In this document: in pieces, positions 7,530 to 16,663 of the stretch
Position numbering within the stretch: position 1 is the stretch's first letter
Layout: the number at the start of each line of letters is the position of its first letter
The notes under the pieces: generated by a model
Told to the model about the DNA's origin: nothing
The model's database searches: none
The model's input: only the letters and a program-made list of their open reading frames with translations
Source of the DNA: JABDMH01 sp965222645
GTDB taxonomy: Bacteria; Bacteroidota; Bacteroidia; Chitinophagales; Saprospiraceae
DNA: 64,000 nt
Assembly (NCBI GenBank): GCA_965222645.1
Contig: OZ244968.1
Location: forward strand, 2,728,001-2,792,000
Direction: 5' to 3'
Program-made: the position numbers and the translations under genes

Positions 7530-9017
7530 TCACAAACTAATCAATCCCAGCACTAAATACATAAGTGCAGAAATACTCCCGACAATCACGGCATAAGGCA
7601 TTTGGGTCTTCACGTGGTCTATATGATCTGTCGCCGCTGCCATAGATGAGAGAATTGTGGTATCACTTATAGGTGAGCAATGATCGCCAAAAATTCCTCC
7701 GCCCAATGCTGCGGCAATGGCAATAACCTCATTGACTTGCATTTGTTGTGCCATTGGGACTGCAATTGCAATCATTATCGCAAATGTGCCCCAGGAAGTA
7801 CCTGTAGAGAAGGCGATGAAACTACTAATCAAAAATATAAGCATGGGAATCAGCGCCGGTGACAACCATTGCTTGGCTAGTCCTGCCAAGTACAGCCCTG
7901 TCTTCAATTCTTTACATACTGCTCCAATCGCAAAGGCAAACAATAAAAGCAGCGCAATGGGCATGAGACCACTGATGCCCTTAAATACTATGTCTACATT
8001 TTCCTTGAGATTAAAAATGCGCTGTGATGAATAAAACACCATAGAAAAAAGCAGGGACACTACTACCCCAACCAGTACAGATGTGGAACCACTCCCCTGA
8101 CCCAGTGCGTGAAATGCCTTTTGAGAAAAACTTCCTCCAGGATAAGTTTCGACTGCCTGGTCCCAACCCGTATAAATCAACATGATCGGCATCATGAGGA
8201 CCATAATGACAAGGGGAAGGACCATATTATAGGCCTTGGGCATCACACCTTCTTTCGGGGGAACCTCTGTGATTTCCTCTGATATCATAGGTTGTGCATT
8301 GGGCCAAAGTAAGATTCCCTCTTGTGCTCGCTTATCCGCTTTTTTCATGGCTGGAAGGTCCCACTTCATGAGAATCACTACAACCACTCCGATCAAGGTC
8401 AAGATGGGGTAAAAGTTGTAAATCACCGACTGCATCATCACCTGAAAGGGATTGTGGAATCCCTGGGTAAGTAGCAGCCCCATGATTAGCGCACCCCAGC
8501 CATTAAACGGGATGAGTATGCAAGTGGGAGCGCTACTGGAATCGGCTATGTAAGCCAATTTTTCTCTGGAGATTCCCAGACGGTCAAAAATGGGCCGGAA
8601 GAGGGATCCCACCGTCAATACAGAAATACTGGACTCCACAAATATTAAAATGCCCGTGAGCCATGCCATTAGCTGTACCCAGGTATTTTTCCCCCTCCCT
8701 CCTTTTTTGTCCAGCTGATCTAATTTTAGGGATATCCACTTTATAAAGCCCTCCACTCCTCCAGACCTCTGTATGAAGAGAATAATCCCTCCAATTAATG
8801 CACTAAACATGATTGTTCGGGTATTCCCCGGATCACTAAATACATCCACCAGTGCGTACAAGGTATCCAGAAAACCGTGGAGTAGATTCCCATCATTGAG
8901 AATCAACCAGCCCAGAAAGAGGCCAAAAATGAGCGATACATACACTTGCTTAGTCCAAATCGCCAATACAATGGCAATCACAGGAGGTAATACGGACCAG
9001 AAACCATACTCATGCAT
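7530..9017 (-). CDS. NhaC-family Na+/H+ antiporter
   Basis: This 495-residue inner-membrane protein probably exchanges Na+ for H+, or an organic acid pair as in MleN-type members. It starts MHEYGFWSVLPPVIAIVLAIW and has about 11-12 hydrophobic segments. The family hallmarks are FVESSISVLTVGSLFRPIFDR (about 120-140), SSSAPTCILIPFNGWGA (about 155-171) and GGGIFGDHCSPISDTTILSS (about 441-460), the last being the most conserved NhaC stretch. Length is normal. It stands alone, convergent with the preceding + genes. Confidence 0.88.
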   Translation of the reverse strand: MHEYGFWSVLPPVIAIVLAIWTKQVYVSLIFGLFLGWLILNDGNLLHGFLDTLYALVDVFSDPGNTRTIMFSALIGGIILFIQRSGGVEGFIKWISLKLDQLDKKGGRGKNTWVQLMAWLTGILIFVESSISVLTVGSLFRPIFDRLGISREKLAYIADSSSAPTCILIPFNGWGALIMGLLLTQGFHNPFQVMMQSVIYNFYPILTLIGVVVVILMKWDLPAMKKADKRAQEGILLWPNAQPMISEEITEVPPKEGVMPKAYNMVLPLVIMVLMMPIMLIYTGWDQAVETYPGGSFSQKAFHALGQGSGSTSVLVGVVVSLLFSMVFYSSQRIFNLKENVDIVFKGISGLMPIALLLLFAFAIGAVCKELKTGLYLAGLAKQWLSPALIPMLIFLISSFIAFSTGTSWGTFAIMIAIAVPMAQQMQVNEVIAIAAALGGGIFGDHCSPISDTTILSSMAAATDHIDHVKTQMPYAVIVGSISALMYLVLGLISL

Positions 9018-9132
9018 TGGTTAAAGGTAAGAGGATAATGGCTAAACTTTATGGATTAGTGACCGGAGACCCTGCACTCCGGACGTCAAGTCTTCGAGAT
9101 CCAGGTTATAAAAGAAACCAATCTTCGATCTC

Positions 9133-9984
9133 CTATTCTCTTTTGTAGTATTCGTCGATCTTATAGCTCATGAAGCCACTTTGATCAATAAATCCCCGCT
9201 GGCGAAATCCCTCCTCGGTGCGCTCCCATGTAAATACATAAGACCGGCCGGAGGCTGTGAGATCACCTACTGAAATCACATTTTCGGTAAGATAATCAGG
9301 AGTAGCCCGGTACGTGCCAAAAGCAAAACTAGAAATCCCACCCGTTTCCCTGTAGCGCATAGCATAGAAAAAGGTAGGTGTAAAGATTTTAAAACCTGTA
9401 ACTCCATCGGGCAGCTCCTCGGCTTCTTCTACATCACCGTTGGCCCATTTCAAAAGTCTCCATGAACCCATCAAGGGATAGTTACCTCCTATCGTGCTAT
9501 AGGGGTCTTCAACCCGCTGGTACACTTCTTCCAATGACTCACCATCCGTATTTCCACCTGAGATCGTACCGCTTTGAGTAAATAAATCTCCTTCAAAAGT
9601 ACAGGTAAAATTTTGAGGATGATTGACTAGAGTACTATCCCAGCTGTGGTAATCTATGTACTCAGTAAACTCATCACCCAATTGGATGTAGGTTCCTCCT
9701 CCAGTACCGAGGAGTACCTTTGTTTCTCTATCATAGCGGAGTACAACAAATCGATTACGGGTAAATATCTTCATTGCCACAACGTCCGAATCGCTGGAAA
9801 ATTCATCTCCTTCTCCTTCAGATGTATGTGCAAGTTTTGCCGCCATCAACTGCCAGGTACCTTCTAATGTATTGTGATCTTGCACAATTTCTGGCTCAAC
9901 AGGCACCGGAACCATTCTCGACGTATCCGAAAACAAAACAAGGGTAAAGGGGATCAACAGGACGAAAAATAGATCTCTCAGCAT
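9133..9984 (-). CDS. Secreted protein with two lipocalin-like repeats
   Basis: The 283-residue product begins with a signal peptide (MLRDLFFVLLIPFTLVLFSD). Two halves repeat one design: residues about 43-150 have GTWQLMAAKLA, VAMKIFTRNRFVVLRYD and GTGGGTYI; residues about 165-275 have GSWRLLKWANG, GFKIFTPTFFYAMRY and FAFGTYR. G-T/S-W-x-L openings with FxIF-T-x-x-F strands are typical of small lipocalin-like domains found as membrane-attached binding proteins in Bacteroidota. No ligand can be inferred. No lipobox Cys is seen. Confidence 0.65.
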   Translation of the reverse strand: MLRDLFFVLLIPFTLVLFSDTSRMVPVPVEPEIVQDHNTLEGTWQLMAAKLAHTSEGEGDEFSSDSDVVAMKIFTRNRFVVLRYDRETKVLLGTGGGTYIQLGDEFTEYIDYHSWDSTLVNHPQNFTCTFEGDLFTQSGTISGGNTDGESLEEVYQRVEDPYSTIGGNYPLMGSWRLLKWANGDVEEAEELPDGVTGFKIFTPTFFYAMRYRETGGISSFAFGTYRATPDYLTENVISVGDLTASGRSYVFTWERTEEGFRQRGFIDQSGFMSYKIDEYYKRE

Positions 9985-10089
9985 AGCGATGGATTTTTAA
10001 TGACTATCAAAAGTTAGTAAAAAATCAGAACAATGCCGCAAAAACTCTCAAACCGATGCAGTTTTAAAATCTTTTTAGTTTTGAGTGTC

Positions 10090-10848
10090 ATGTTACGGAG
10101 GAAAAAAAGCACCACACAGATCTCCAAGCTGTCAGTCGATGTGGGAGATCGCGAAATCCCCGTCTACATATATCGCGAACGAAGATCAAGCTGGAGAATT
10201 GCTATAGGTCAAACCGCAGTCAACCTTAGAGTACCTGATTCTGTACCTGACGATCATTCGGAAAACCCCATTGAGTGGGGTACCAAATGGATACTAAAGA
10301 AATATCGAAAAACTCCCGAAGTGTTCGAGCATTTGTTTTTAAGGATCCCTCAAGATGGTACATGCTATCAGACACTTTTTGGCAAGTATACGCTTAGACT
10401 CAAGATCACCGACCGCAAGACCGCCACCGGCACCTTCTTTCACGATGAGCTGTGGATAAGATATCCATTTGATTGGTCTGACGAAGTACAACTGCAGGTA
10501 CTGCCAAAATTGATAAGCAAGGTATTTGTATCCAGATTTTTCTCTGATTTTAATAGAAGAGTGGCTGAGCTCAATGAAAAAACCTTCAGGTTCCATTATT
10601 CAGATGTCTCCTTCCGCTATAACAAGAGTAACTGGGGGAGTTGCAGTCATGACGGGCATCTCACATTCAGTACACGGCTTTTTCTTGCACCCCAGATTGT
10701 TGCTGATTATGTGATCCTACATGAGCTTGCCCACCTAAAAGAACACAATCACTCAGCAGCATTTTGGTCATTAATAGAGCAGGTCATGCCCGATTACAAA
10801 GATCATGTAAAATGGTTGAAAAAAAATGGATCGAAACTTTACTACTAG
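10090..10848 (+). CDS. YgjP-type (DUF45) zinc metallopeptidase
   Basis: From the ATG at 10090 the protein is 252 residues. HELAHLKEHNHSAAFW (about residues 211-226) is the HExxH zinc motif followed by the family's downstream H and FW, as in YgjP/M48-like peptidases. Upstream, SNWGSCSHDGHLTFSTRL is another hallmark of the family (WGSC). The N-terminal half carries the beta-rich prosequence-like segment. It is predicted to be cytosolic, with unknown substrate. A 19-residue upstream extension from 10033 is hydrophobic but less like family members. Confidence 0.85.
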   Translation: MLRRKKSTTQISKLSVDVGDREIPVYIYRERRSSWRIAIGQTAVNLRVPDSVPDDHSENPIEWGTKWILKKYRKTPEVFEHLFLRIPQDGTCYQTLFGKYTLRLKITDRKTATGTFFHDELWIRYPFDWSDEVQLQVLPKLISKVFVSRFFSDFNRRVAELNEKTFRFHYSDVSFRYNKSNWGSCSHDGHLTFSTRLFLAPQIVADYVILHELAHLKEHNHSAAFWSLIEQVMPDYKDHVKWLKKNGSKLYY

Positions 10849-10954
10849 CGTGATTTGCTTTGTAGGAATTTCAATATATTTTTTGCCAGATCAAGGTGTG
10901 GGAAGCGATGCTGGGCAATCCCAGATAATAAAAAGTGCAACAGTCTACTATTAG

Positions 10955-12130
10955 ATGAATATCAGACAATTATTTCTACAACACCTGGCACCCACGAGTC
11001 CTTTTCCACTGGGACTCGAAATTGAATCTGCATCCGGCATCTATTTGTACCCAAAAGATGGCAATCCGGTAATGGACCTCATCTCAGGAATCAGTGTTTC
11101 TTCCGTGGGTCACTGCCATCCAAAAGTTGTGGACGCTGTACAAAGGCAGGCAAAGACGTTTATGCATACTATGGTGTATGGTGAGTTTGTACTTTCTCCT
11201 CAAGTCATATTAGCTCAAGCTCTTGCCCGTCTGCTTCCGGATCCCATCGAGAGTATTTACTTTGTAAACAGCGGTACTGAGGCAGTAGAAGGAGCAATGA
11301 AACTGGCGAGGAAGGTCTCGCAAAGGTATGAGATTGTTGCCAGCAGAAATGCTTATCACGGTAGCACCTATGGGGCGATGAGTCTACAGAGCAGTCCACT
11401 TTACACAGCACCTTTCAGACCAAACCTTAGCGGTGTACGATTTATCGATTACAATGCAGTGGACCAGCTCAATGAAATTACACACAAGACGGCAGCCGTA
11501 ATCATGGAAACTGTGCAGGGCGAAAGTGGGCTAAATCCACCTATTGATGGTTATCTCCAGAACGTCGAGAATCGTTGCGAAGAGGTAGGTGCACTTCTGA
11601 TTCTAGATGAAATACAAAGTGGATTTGGCCGTACGGGGAAAGTCTTTGCATTTGAGCACTACGGTATAGTACCAGATATTGTCTGTATGGCCAAAAGCAT
11701 GGGTGGAGGAATGCCGATTGGCGCCTTTGCAGCATCAAAAGACCATATGAGCACACTGTCTGGCAATCCAATGCTGAGTCATATTACCACTTTTGGTGGT
11801 CACCCGGTAAGTTGTGCTGCGGCTAAGGCCAATCTGGATGTCCTTGTGAATGACGATCTCATCTCAACTGTAGAAGAGAAAGCGGCACTGTTTGCAGAGC
11901 TGTTACCTCACCCCTGGATAACAGAAATACGCCAGAAAGGGCTTTGGTTTGCCTTAGACTTTGGCAATTCTCGCAGGTTGAAGAAAGTCGTATCCAGATG
12001 TCTTAAAAACGGTTTGCTGGTAGACTGGTTTTTATTTAATGACCAAAGCATGCGCCTGGCTCCACCCCTCGTGATCACAGAAGAACAAATTAAAAAGGCA
12101 GTAGAAAAGATACATGGTGTCATGAGGTAA
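10955..12130 (+). CDS. Class III PLP aminotransferase (ornithine/acetylornithine type)
   Basis: This 391-residue enzyme transfers an amino group using pyridoxal phosphate. Visible motifs are VNSGTEAVEGAMKLAR (about 104-119, PLP phosphate site), NAYHGSTYGAMS (about 132-143), ILDEIQSGFGRTGKVFAFEHYGI (about 214-236, Asp that contacts PLP) and CMAKSMGGGMPIG (about 242-254, Lys that forms the Schiff base), then TFGGHPVSCAAAKA. The fold is the acetylornithine/ornithine/GABA aminotransferase group; the exact substrate is not determined by sequence. There is no arginine-pathway neighbour. It precedes fadD with a 165-bp gap. Confidence 0.85.
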   Translation: MNIRQLFLQHLAPTSPFPLGLEIESASGIYLYPKDGNPVMDLISGISVSSVGHCHPKVVDAVQRQAKTFMHTMVYGEFVLSPQVILAQALARLLPDPIESIYFVNSGTEAVEGAMKLARKVSQRYEIVASRNAYHGSTYGAMSLQSSPLYTAPFRPNLSGVRFIDYNAVDQLNEITHKTAAVIMETVQGESGLNPPIDGYLQNVENRCEEVGALLILDEIQSGFGRTGKVFAFEHYGIVPDIVCMAKSMGGGMPIGAFAASKDHMSTLSGNPMLSHITTFGGHPVSCAAAKANLDVLVNDDLISTVEEKAALFAELLPHPWITEIRQKGLWFALDFGNSRRLKKVVSRCLKNGLLVDWFLFNDQSMRLAPPLVITEEQIKKAVEKIHGVMR

Positions 12131-12295
12131 AACTGATTTCACTTACCATTATGTAAATGCATTGCTCATATCTGACAAAAAGGGAAGTGCTTTCCCACCG
12201 GTCATGCCTATCCATCATCTGAAGTGATAAAACCGGATGCGTCACAAAAGGGTTGCTCGTTTTTTCATAAATTGGAAGAAATAATTTACCATAGG

Positions 12296-13951
12296 ATGGA
12301 CGAAAGACCCTGGCTTAAAAACTATCCCAACGGAGTGCCGGCAAATATTAATGCTGACAGTTATCCCAATCTCCTAACCTTTTTTGACGAGACATTCGAA
12401 AAATATAAAAAGAAGACGGCATTTACATGCATGGATGTGGGTCTCACCTACGGAGAAATTGACAAGATGAGTACCCGATTTGCGGCTTACCTGCATTCTC
12501 GTGGGTTAGAGCCCGGGGATAAGATAGCACTAATGATGCCCAATCTCCTGCAATACCCGATTGCACTGTTTGGATCGTTACGTGCAGGACTGATCGTTGT
12601 AAATACGAATCCCCTATATACTCCCCGGGAAATGAAACATCAATTTACTGACTCCGGCGCAAAGGCCATTTTAATAGCCGAGAATTTTGCTTCCAATCTG
12701 GAGGAAATTATTAAGGATACTTCAATTAAAGTCGTGATCACGACGAGCATTGGAGAGCTTCTTGGATTTTTCAAAAGCAAAATGGTGAATTTTGTTGTGC
12801 GGAGTATAAAGAAAATGGTGCCGAAGTATAATATTGAAAATACGGTCACTTTTTCGCAAGCAATACAACAGGGTGGGGCTTTTAAAATCAAAGAATTCGA
12901 ATCACAACCCAACGACACAATTCTATTACAGTACACAGGCGGCACAACGGGTGTATCGAAGGGAGCAATGCTTACACATCGAAATTTAGTAGCAAATATG
13001 TTGCAAGTTCGAGCAATAATGGATCCTTATCTCAAAGAAGGAGAAGAAACGATACTGTGCCCGTTGCCTCTGTATCATATTTATGCTTTTACGGTCAACT
13101 GCCTTACACTGATGAGTATCGGATCCAGAAATGTTTTAATTACTAATGCCCGGGATCTTTCTAAAGTCATTGCTGCGTTTAAAAAATATCCAATAAGTCT
13201 CATGACGGGATTAAATACATTATTTAATGCACTTCTCAATCACAAAGAATTTGCGGATATCGATTTTAGTTCTTTAAAAATTACCAGTGCCGGGGGTATG
13301 GCTCTGCAAAATTCTGTTGCACAAAAGTGGCATCAGGTCACTGGCTGCCAAATTGCAGAGGGATATGGAATGACGGAAACAAGCCCTGTGGCTAGCTCGA
13401 ATCCTCTTGATGGAAATATCCGAATGGGTACTATTGGCTTGCCCGTGCCCTCAACGGATATGCGTGTAGTGGGTGAAAATGGAAGCCCTTTGCCAGTTGA
13501 AGAAGTCGGGGAAATACAAATAAAAGGACCTCAGGTAATGAAGGGATATTACAATCGCCCGGATGAGACGGTAAAATGTCTTAAGGATGGGTGGATGAGT
13601 ACTGGAGATATTGGCAGTATGGATGCCGATGGATATTTCAAAATTGTTGATCGCAAGAAGGACATGATTTTAGTTAGTGGCTTTAACGTCTTCCCAAATG
13701 AAATTGAAGATGTGCTATCCACTCATCCAAAAGTACTAGAAGTTGCTGCACTTGGAGTGCCCGATGAGAAATCCGGGGAAGTACCAAAAGTATTTATTGT
13801 TAAGAAGGACAAATCTCTTACCGAGGATGAAATCGTAACATTTTGTAAAGAAAATTTTACAGCATACAAAAGACCAAAGCACATTGAATTTAGAGACGAC
13901 CTCCCAAAAACCAATGTGGGTAAAATATTGAGACGGGCATTGCGGGAGTAG
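12296..13951 (+). CDS. fadD: Long-chain fatty acid--CoA ligase
   Basis: The ATG at 12296 gives 551 residues starting MDERPWLKNYPNGVPANIN, which lines up with the usual FadD N terminus; a GTG 72 bp upstream is less likely. It activates fatty acids to acyl-CoA through an acyl-AMP. ANL-superfamily motifs are YTGGTTGVSKGAMLTH (A3, about 212-227), EGYGMTETSPVAS (A5, about 355), STGDIGSMDADGYFKIVDRKKD (A7/A8, about 436-457) and the adenylation Lys in KTNVGKILRR (A10, about 538). The whole A3-A10 set is intact. Its stop is followed by a 400-bp repeat array. Confidence 0.9.
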   Translation: MDERPWLKNYPNGVPANINADSYPNLLTFFDETFEKYKKKTAFTCMDVGLTYGEIDKMSTRFAAYLHSRGLEPGDKIALMMPNLLQYPIALFGSLRAGLIVVNTNPLYTPREMKHQFTDSGAKAILIAENFASNLEEIIKDTSIKVVITTSIGELLGFFKSKMVNFVVRSIKKMVPKYNIENTVTFSQAIQQGGAFKIKEFESQPNDTILLQYTGGTTGVSKGAMLTHRNLVANMLQVRAIMDPYLKEGEETILCPLPLYHIYAFTVNCLTLMSIGSRNVLITNARDLSKVIAAFKKYPISLMTGLNTLFNALLNHKEFADIDFSSLKITSAGGMALQNSVAQKWHQVTGCQIAEGYGMTETSPVASSNPLDGNIRMGTIGLPVPSTDMRVVGENGSPLPVEEVGEIQIKGPQVMKGYYNRPDETVKCLKDGWMSTGDIGSMDADGYFKIVDRKKDMILVSGFNVFPNEIEDVLSTHPKVLEVAALGVPDEKSGEVPKVFIVKKDKSLTEDEIVTFCKENFTAYKRPKHIEFRDDLPKTNVGKILRRALRE

Positions 13952-14040
13952 GATTTCTATGAGTTTCTCCTTTTTCTTTATGCAAGGCGAATTCTTTTTC
14001 TTGACACAGAAAAACTAAACGTTGAAAACTCACTTCTTGC

Positions 14041-15988
14041 CTCCGGCAGGGCAAACTTTTGACGACAAAAGTTTGACAAAATCGCCGGCTATATTTTTTT
14101 CCTAACGCAATAAAATCCCAAAAACCCTAAACTTTAAAAACTCACATAAATCCTGACGTACTATATTGGATTGCTTTTATTCAAGTTAGATTTTTCGATG
14201 AAAATTCTACTCGTTCAAACACTTTAAAGTTCTTAACGGTTTTTTGGCATTTTATCACTAAAAAAAATAAGGCCGGGATTAGACCTTTTTCAAAGGTCTT
14301 TGGGAGCGCTGGCTTAAAAGTCCTAAAATAGTTTTGATGACTCCGACTTCGCATCCGTAGGTGGGGGCCCACACTTGGGTTGTAGCGTTAGATTTTACAT
14401 GGCGGAATTTTGAAAGAAACATACAATAAAAATATTCTACCTCCGGTAGGGCAAACTTTTGACGACAAAAGTTTGACAAAATCGCCGCCTATATTTTTTT
14501 CCTAACGCAATAAAATCCCAAAAACCTAAACTTTAAAAACTCACTTAAAATCTTGACGTACTATATCCTATTGCTTTTATTCAAGTTAGATTTTTTGATG
14601 AAAGTCCTACTCGTTTAAACACTTTAAAGTTCTTAACGGTTTTTTGGCCTTCTATCACTAAAAAAAATAAGGTCGGGATTAGACCTTTTCAAAGGTCTTT
14701 GGGAGCGCTGGCATAAAAGTCCTAAAATAGTTTTGATGACCCCGATTTCGCATCCGTAGGTGGAGGCCCACACTTGGGTTCTAGCGTTAGATTTTACATG
14801 GCGGAATTTTTGAAAGAACATATAATAATAATATTCTACCTCCGGCAGGGCAAACTTTTGACGACAAAAGTTTGACAAAATCGCCGGCTATATTTTTTTC
14901 CTAATGCAATAAAATCCCAAAAAACCTAAACTTTAAAAACTCACATAAATCCTGACGTACTATATCGGATTGCTTTTATTCAAGTTAGATTTTCGATGAA
15001 AGTCCTACTCGTTCAAACACTTTAAAGTTCTTAACGGTTTTTTGGCATTTTATCACTAAAAAAAATAAGGCCGGGATTAGACCTTTTTCAAAGGTCTTTG
15101 GGAGCGCTCGCATAAAGTCCTAAAATAGTTCTGATGACCCCGACCTCGCATCCGTAGGTGGGGGCCCACACTTGGGCTCTAGCGTTAGATTTTACATGGC
15201 GGAATTTTGAAAGAACATACAATAAAAATATTCTACCTCCGGTAGGGCAAACTTTTGACGACAAAAGTTTGACAAAATCGCAGGCTATATTTTCTCCTAA
15301 CGCAATAAAAGCCCAAAAAATCTAAACTTTAAAAACTCACATAAATCCTGACGTACTATATCGGATTGCTTTTATTCAAGTTAGATTTTCGATGAAAGTT
15401 CTACTCGTTCAAACACTTTAAAGTTCTTAACGGTTTTTTGGCATTTTATCACTAAAAAAATAAGGCCGGGATTAGACCTTTTTCAAAGGTCTGGGAGCGC
15501 TGGCATAAAAGTCCTAAAATAGTTTTGATGACCCCGACTTTGCATCCGCAGGTGGGGGCCCACACTTGGGTTGTAGCGTTAGATTTTACACAGCGGAATT
15601 TTGAAAGAACATACAATAAAAATATTCTACCTCCGGTAGGGCAAACTTTTGACGACAAAAGTTTGACAGAATCGCCGACTATATTTTTTTCCTAACGCAA
15701 TAAAATCCCAAAAAACCTAAACTTTAAAAACTCACATAAATCCTGACGTACTATATTGGATTGCTTTTATTCAAGTTAGATTTTTCGATGAAAGTCCTAC
15801 TCGTTCAAACACTTTAAAGTTCTTAACGGCTTTTTGGGCATTTTATCACTAAAAAAAATAAGGCCGGGATTAGACCTTTTTCAAAGGTCTTTGGGAGCGC
15901 TGGCATAAAAGTCCTAAAATAGTTTTGATGACTCCGACTTCGCATCCGCAGGTGGGGGCCCACACTTGGGTTGTAGCGTTAGATTTTA
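14041..15988. repeat. Tandem array of about five 400-bp units
   Basis: The anchor GCAAACTTTTGACGAC recurs at 14051, 14451, 14850, 15247 and 15651 (spacings 400, 399, 397 and 404 bp) and the last copy diverges at 15989. Units are about 95% alike by eye. Each holds a perfect 10-bp hairpin CAAACTTTTG-ACGA-CAAAAGTTTG, a 7-bp hairpin GACCTTT-TTC-AAAGGTC in four of the units, and GTGGG-GG-CCCAC. The minus strand has short open frames of 65-81 codons in each unit, without start context or conserved length, and I do not call them genes. Base composition is much richer in A+T than the flanking fadD. Confidence 0.9.
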
Positions 15989-16294
15989 TCCAGCAAGAAT
16001 TAATAGGGTGAACATCATTCAATATAAGACAGCTGATGAACCCCACGACGAGTCCCCCTACAGGCATGCGGAGCGTGCCTACCTCGCCTTAGATGTTTTG
16101 CCGTTAAAATAGGACAAAGAGTGCAAGGTAGAGGAGTGATGCCGAAGTGAGCATATGGGGACGTAAAAGAAGGTAGGCATCTCATCTTCCGATCAAGCAC
16201 AACAAAGTGATGATCTAAAAAGCGAACGGCTGGGATCACGAGCGGGGTGGGTTTGGCCTATTAGGCAAAAGATCTACAGCGAAAGACTTTTTTG

Positions 16295-16320
16295 TTTCTT
16301 TTTTGGTCACAAAAAAGAAA
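16295..16320. repeat. Hairpin element, copy 1
   Basis: A perfect 10-bp inverted repeat with loop GGTCAC. The surrounding 40 bp (GACTTTTTTGTTTC before, AATAA after) match a second copy at 16521-16540. The T-rich/A-rich arms could act as a bidirectional terminator, but no gene ends here. Confidence 0.6.
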
Positions 16321-16440
16321 AATAATTACAATTGTGGGTCACCGAGGATGCAGGAGCTCACCCACCCACTGTACGTGGTTCTCATAGCTTCGAGGTACAC
16401 CATACCTCGCCCCACCACTGGCGGGATCGTTCAAGAATGC

Positions 16441-16492
16441 TCCACTTTTTGACCTGCCGGCGTGACCTGCCAGGCGAGTGCCAAAAAGTGGA
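16441..16492. repeat. Long-stem inverted repeat
   Basis: TCCACTTTTTG pairs with CAAAAAGTGGA, 11 bp, perfect, with a 30-base GC-rich loop that itself contains two ACCTGCC copies. It lies between the two GGTCAC hairpins. Confidence 0.55.
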
Positions 16493-16520
16493 AAACTAGA
16501 TTGGCTAGACCTTTTTGTCT

Positions 16521-16540
16521 CTTTTCTGGTCACAGAAAGG
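16521..16540. repeat. Hairpin element, copy 2
   Basis: CTTTTCTG-GTCA-CAGAAAGG, one G-T pair in an 8-bp stem, in the same sequence frame (GACCTTTTTGTCTC before) as copy 1 at 16295-16320. Confidence 0.55.
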
Positions 16541-16663
16541 AAAAACAAGCAACATCTCCCATACTAAAAGGATCTTTATTGCGTATTAATTACGAGAGTC
16601 TTACGTGATACACCTGATTATTTTTCATTGACTCACTATCGTTTGAATCAGACTTGGTCTAAA

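Larger units (their letters stand above)
15989..16663. other. Gene-free stretch with dispersed hairpins
   Basis: No gene is recognised between the 400-bp array and the beta-helix protein. It holds TTTCTTTTTT-GGTCAC-AAAAAAGAAA (16295-16320), a related copy CTTTTCTG-GTCA-CAGAAAGG (16521-16540), and between them an 11-bp perfect stem TCCACTTTTTG (16441-16451) with CAAAAAGTGGA (16482-16492) around a 30-base loop. The short open frames here look like chance frames. Confidence 0.5.

Noticed and set aside
10827..10953. 42-codon frame MDRNFTTSVICFVGISIYFL upstream of the aminotransferase
   Set aside because: It overlaps the YgjP-type peptidase end in another frame, has no homologue that I know, and may be chance.
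12140..12200. Short GGGAA/TTTCCC inverted repeat before fadD as a terminator
   Set aside because: Stem of five pairs and no T-run; too weak.
14279..16067. Minus-strand frames of 65-81 codons starting MSNFCRQKFALPEVEY in the 400-bp units
   Set aside because: They are encoded across the hairpins, have TTG-type starts, no conserved length, and arise from the same repeat each time.
16339..16548. Minus-strand 69-codon frame in the hairpin stretch
   Set aside because: It crosses the 11-bp stem and a hairpin copy, and has no homology or start context.
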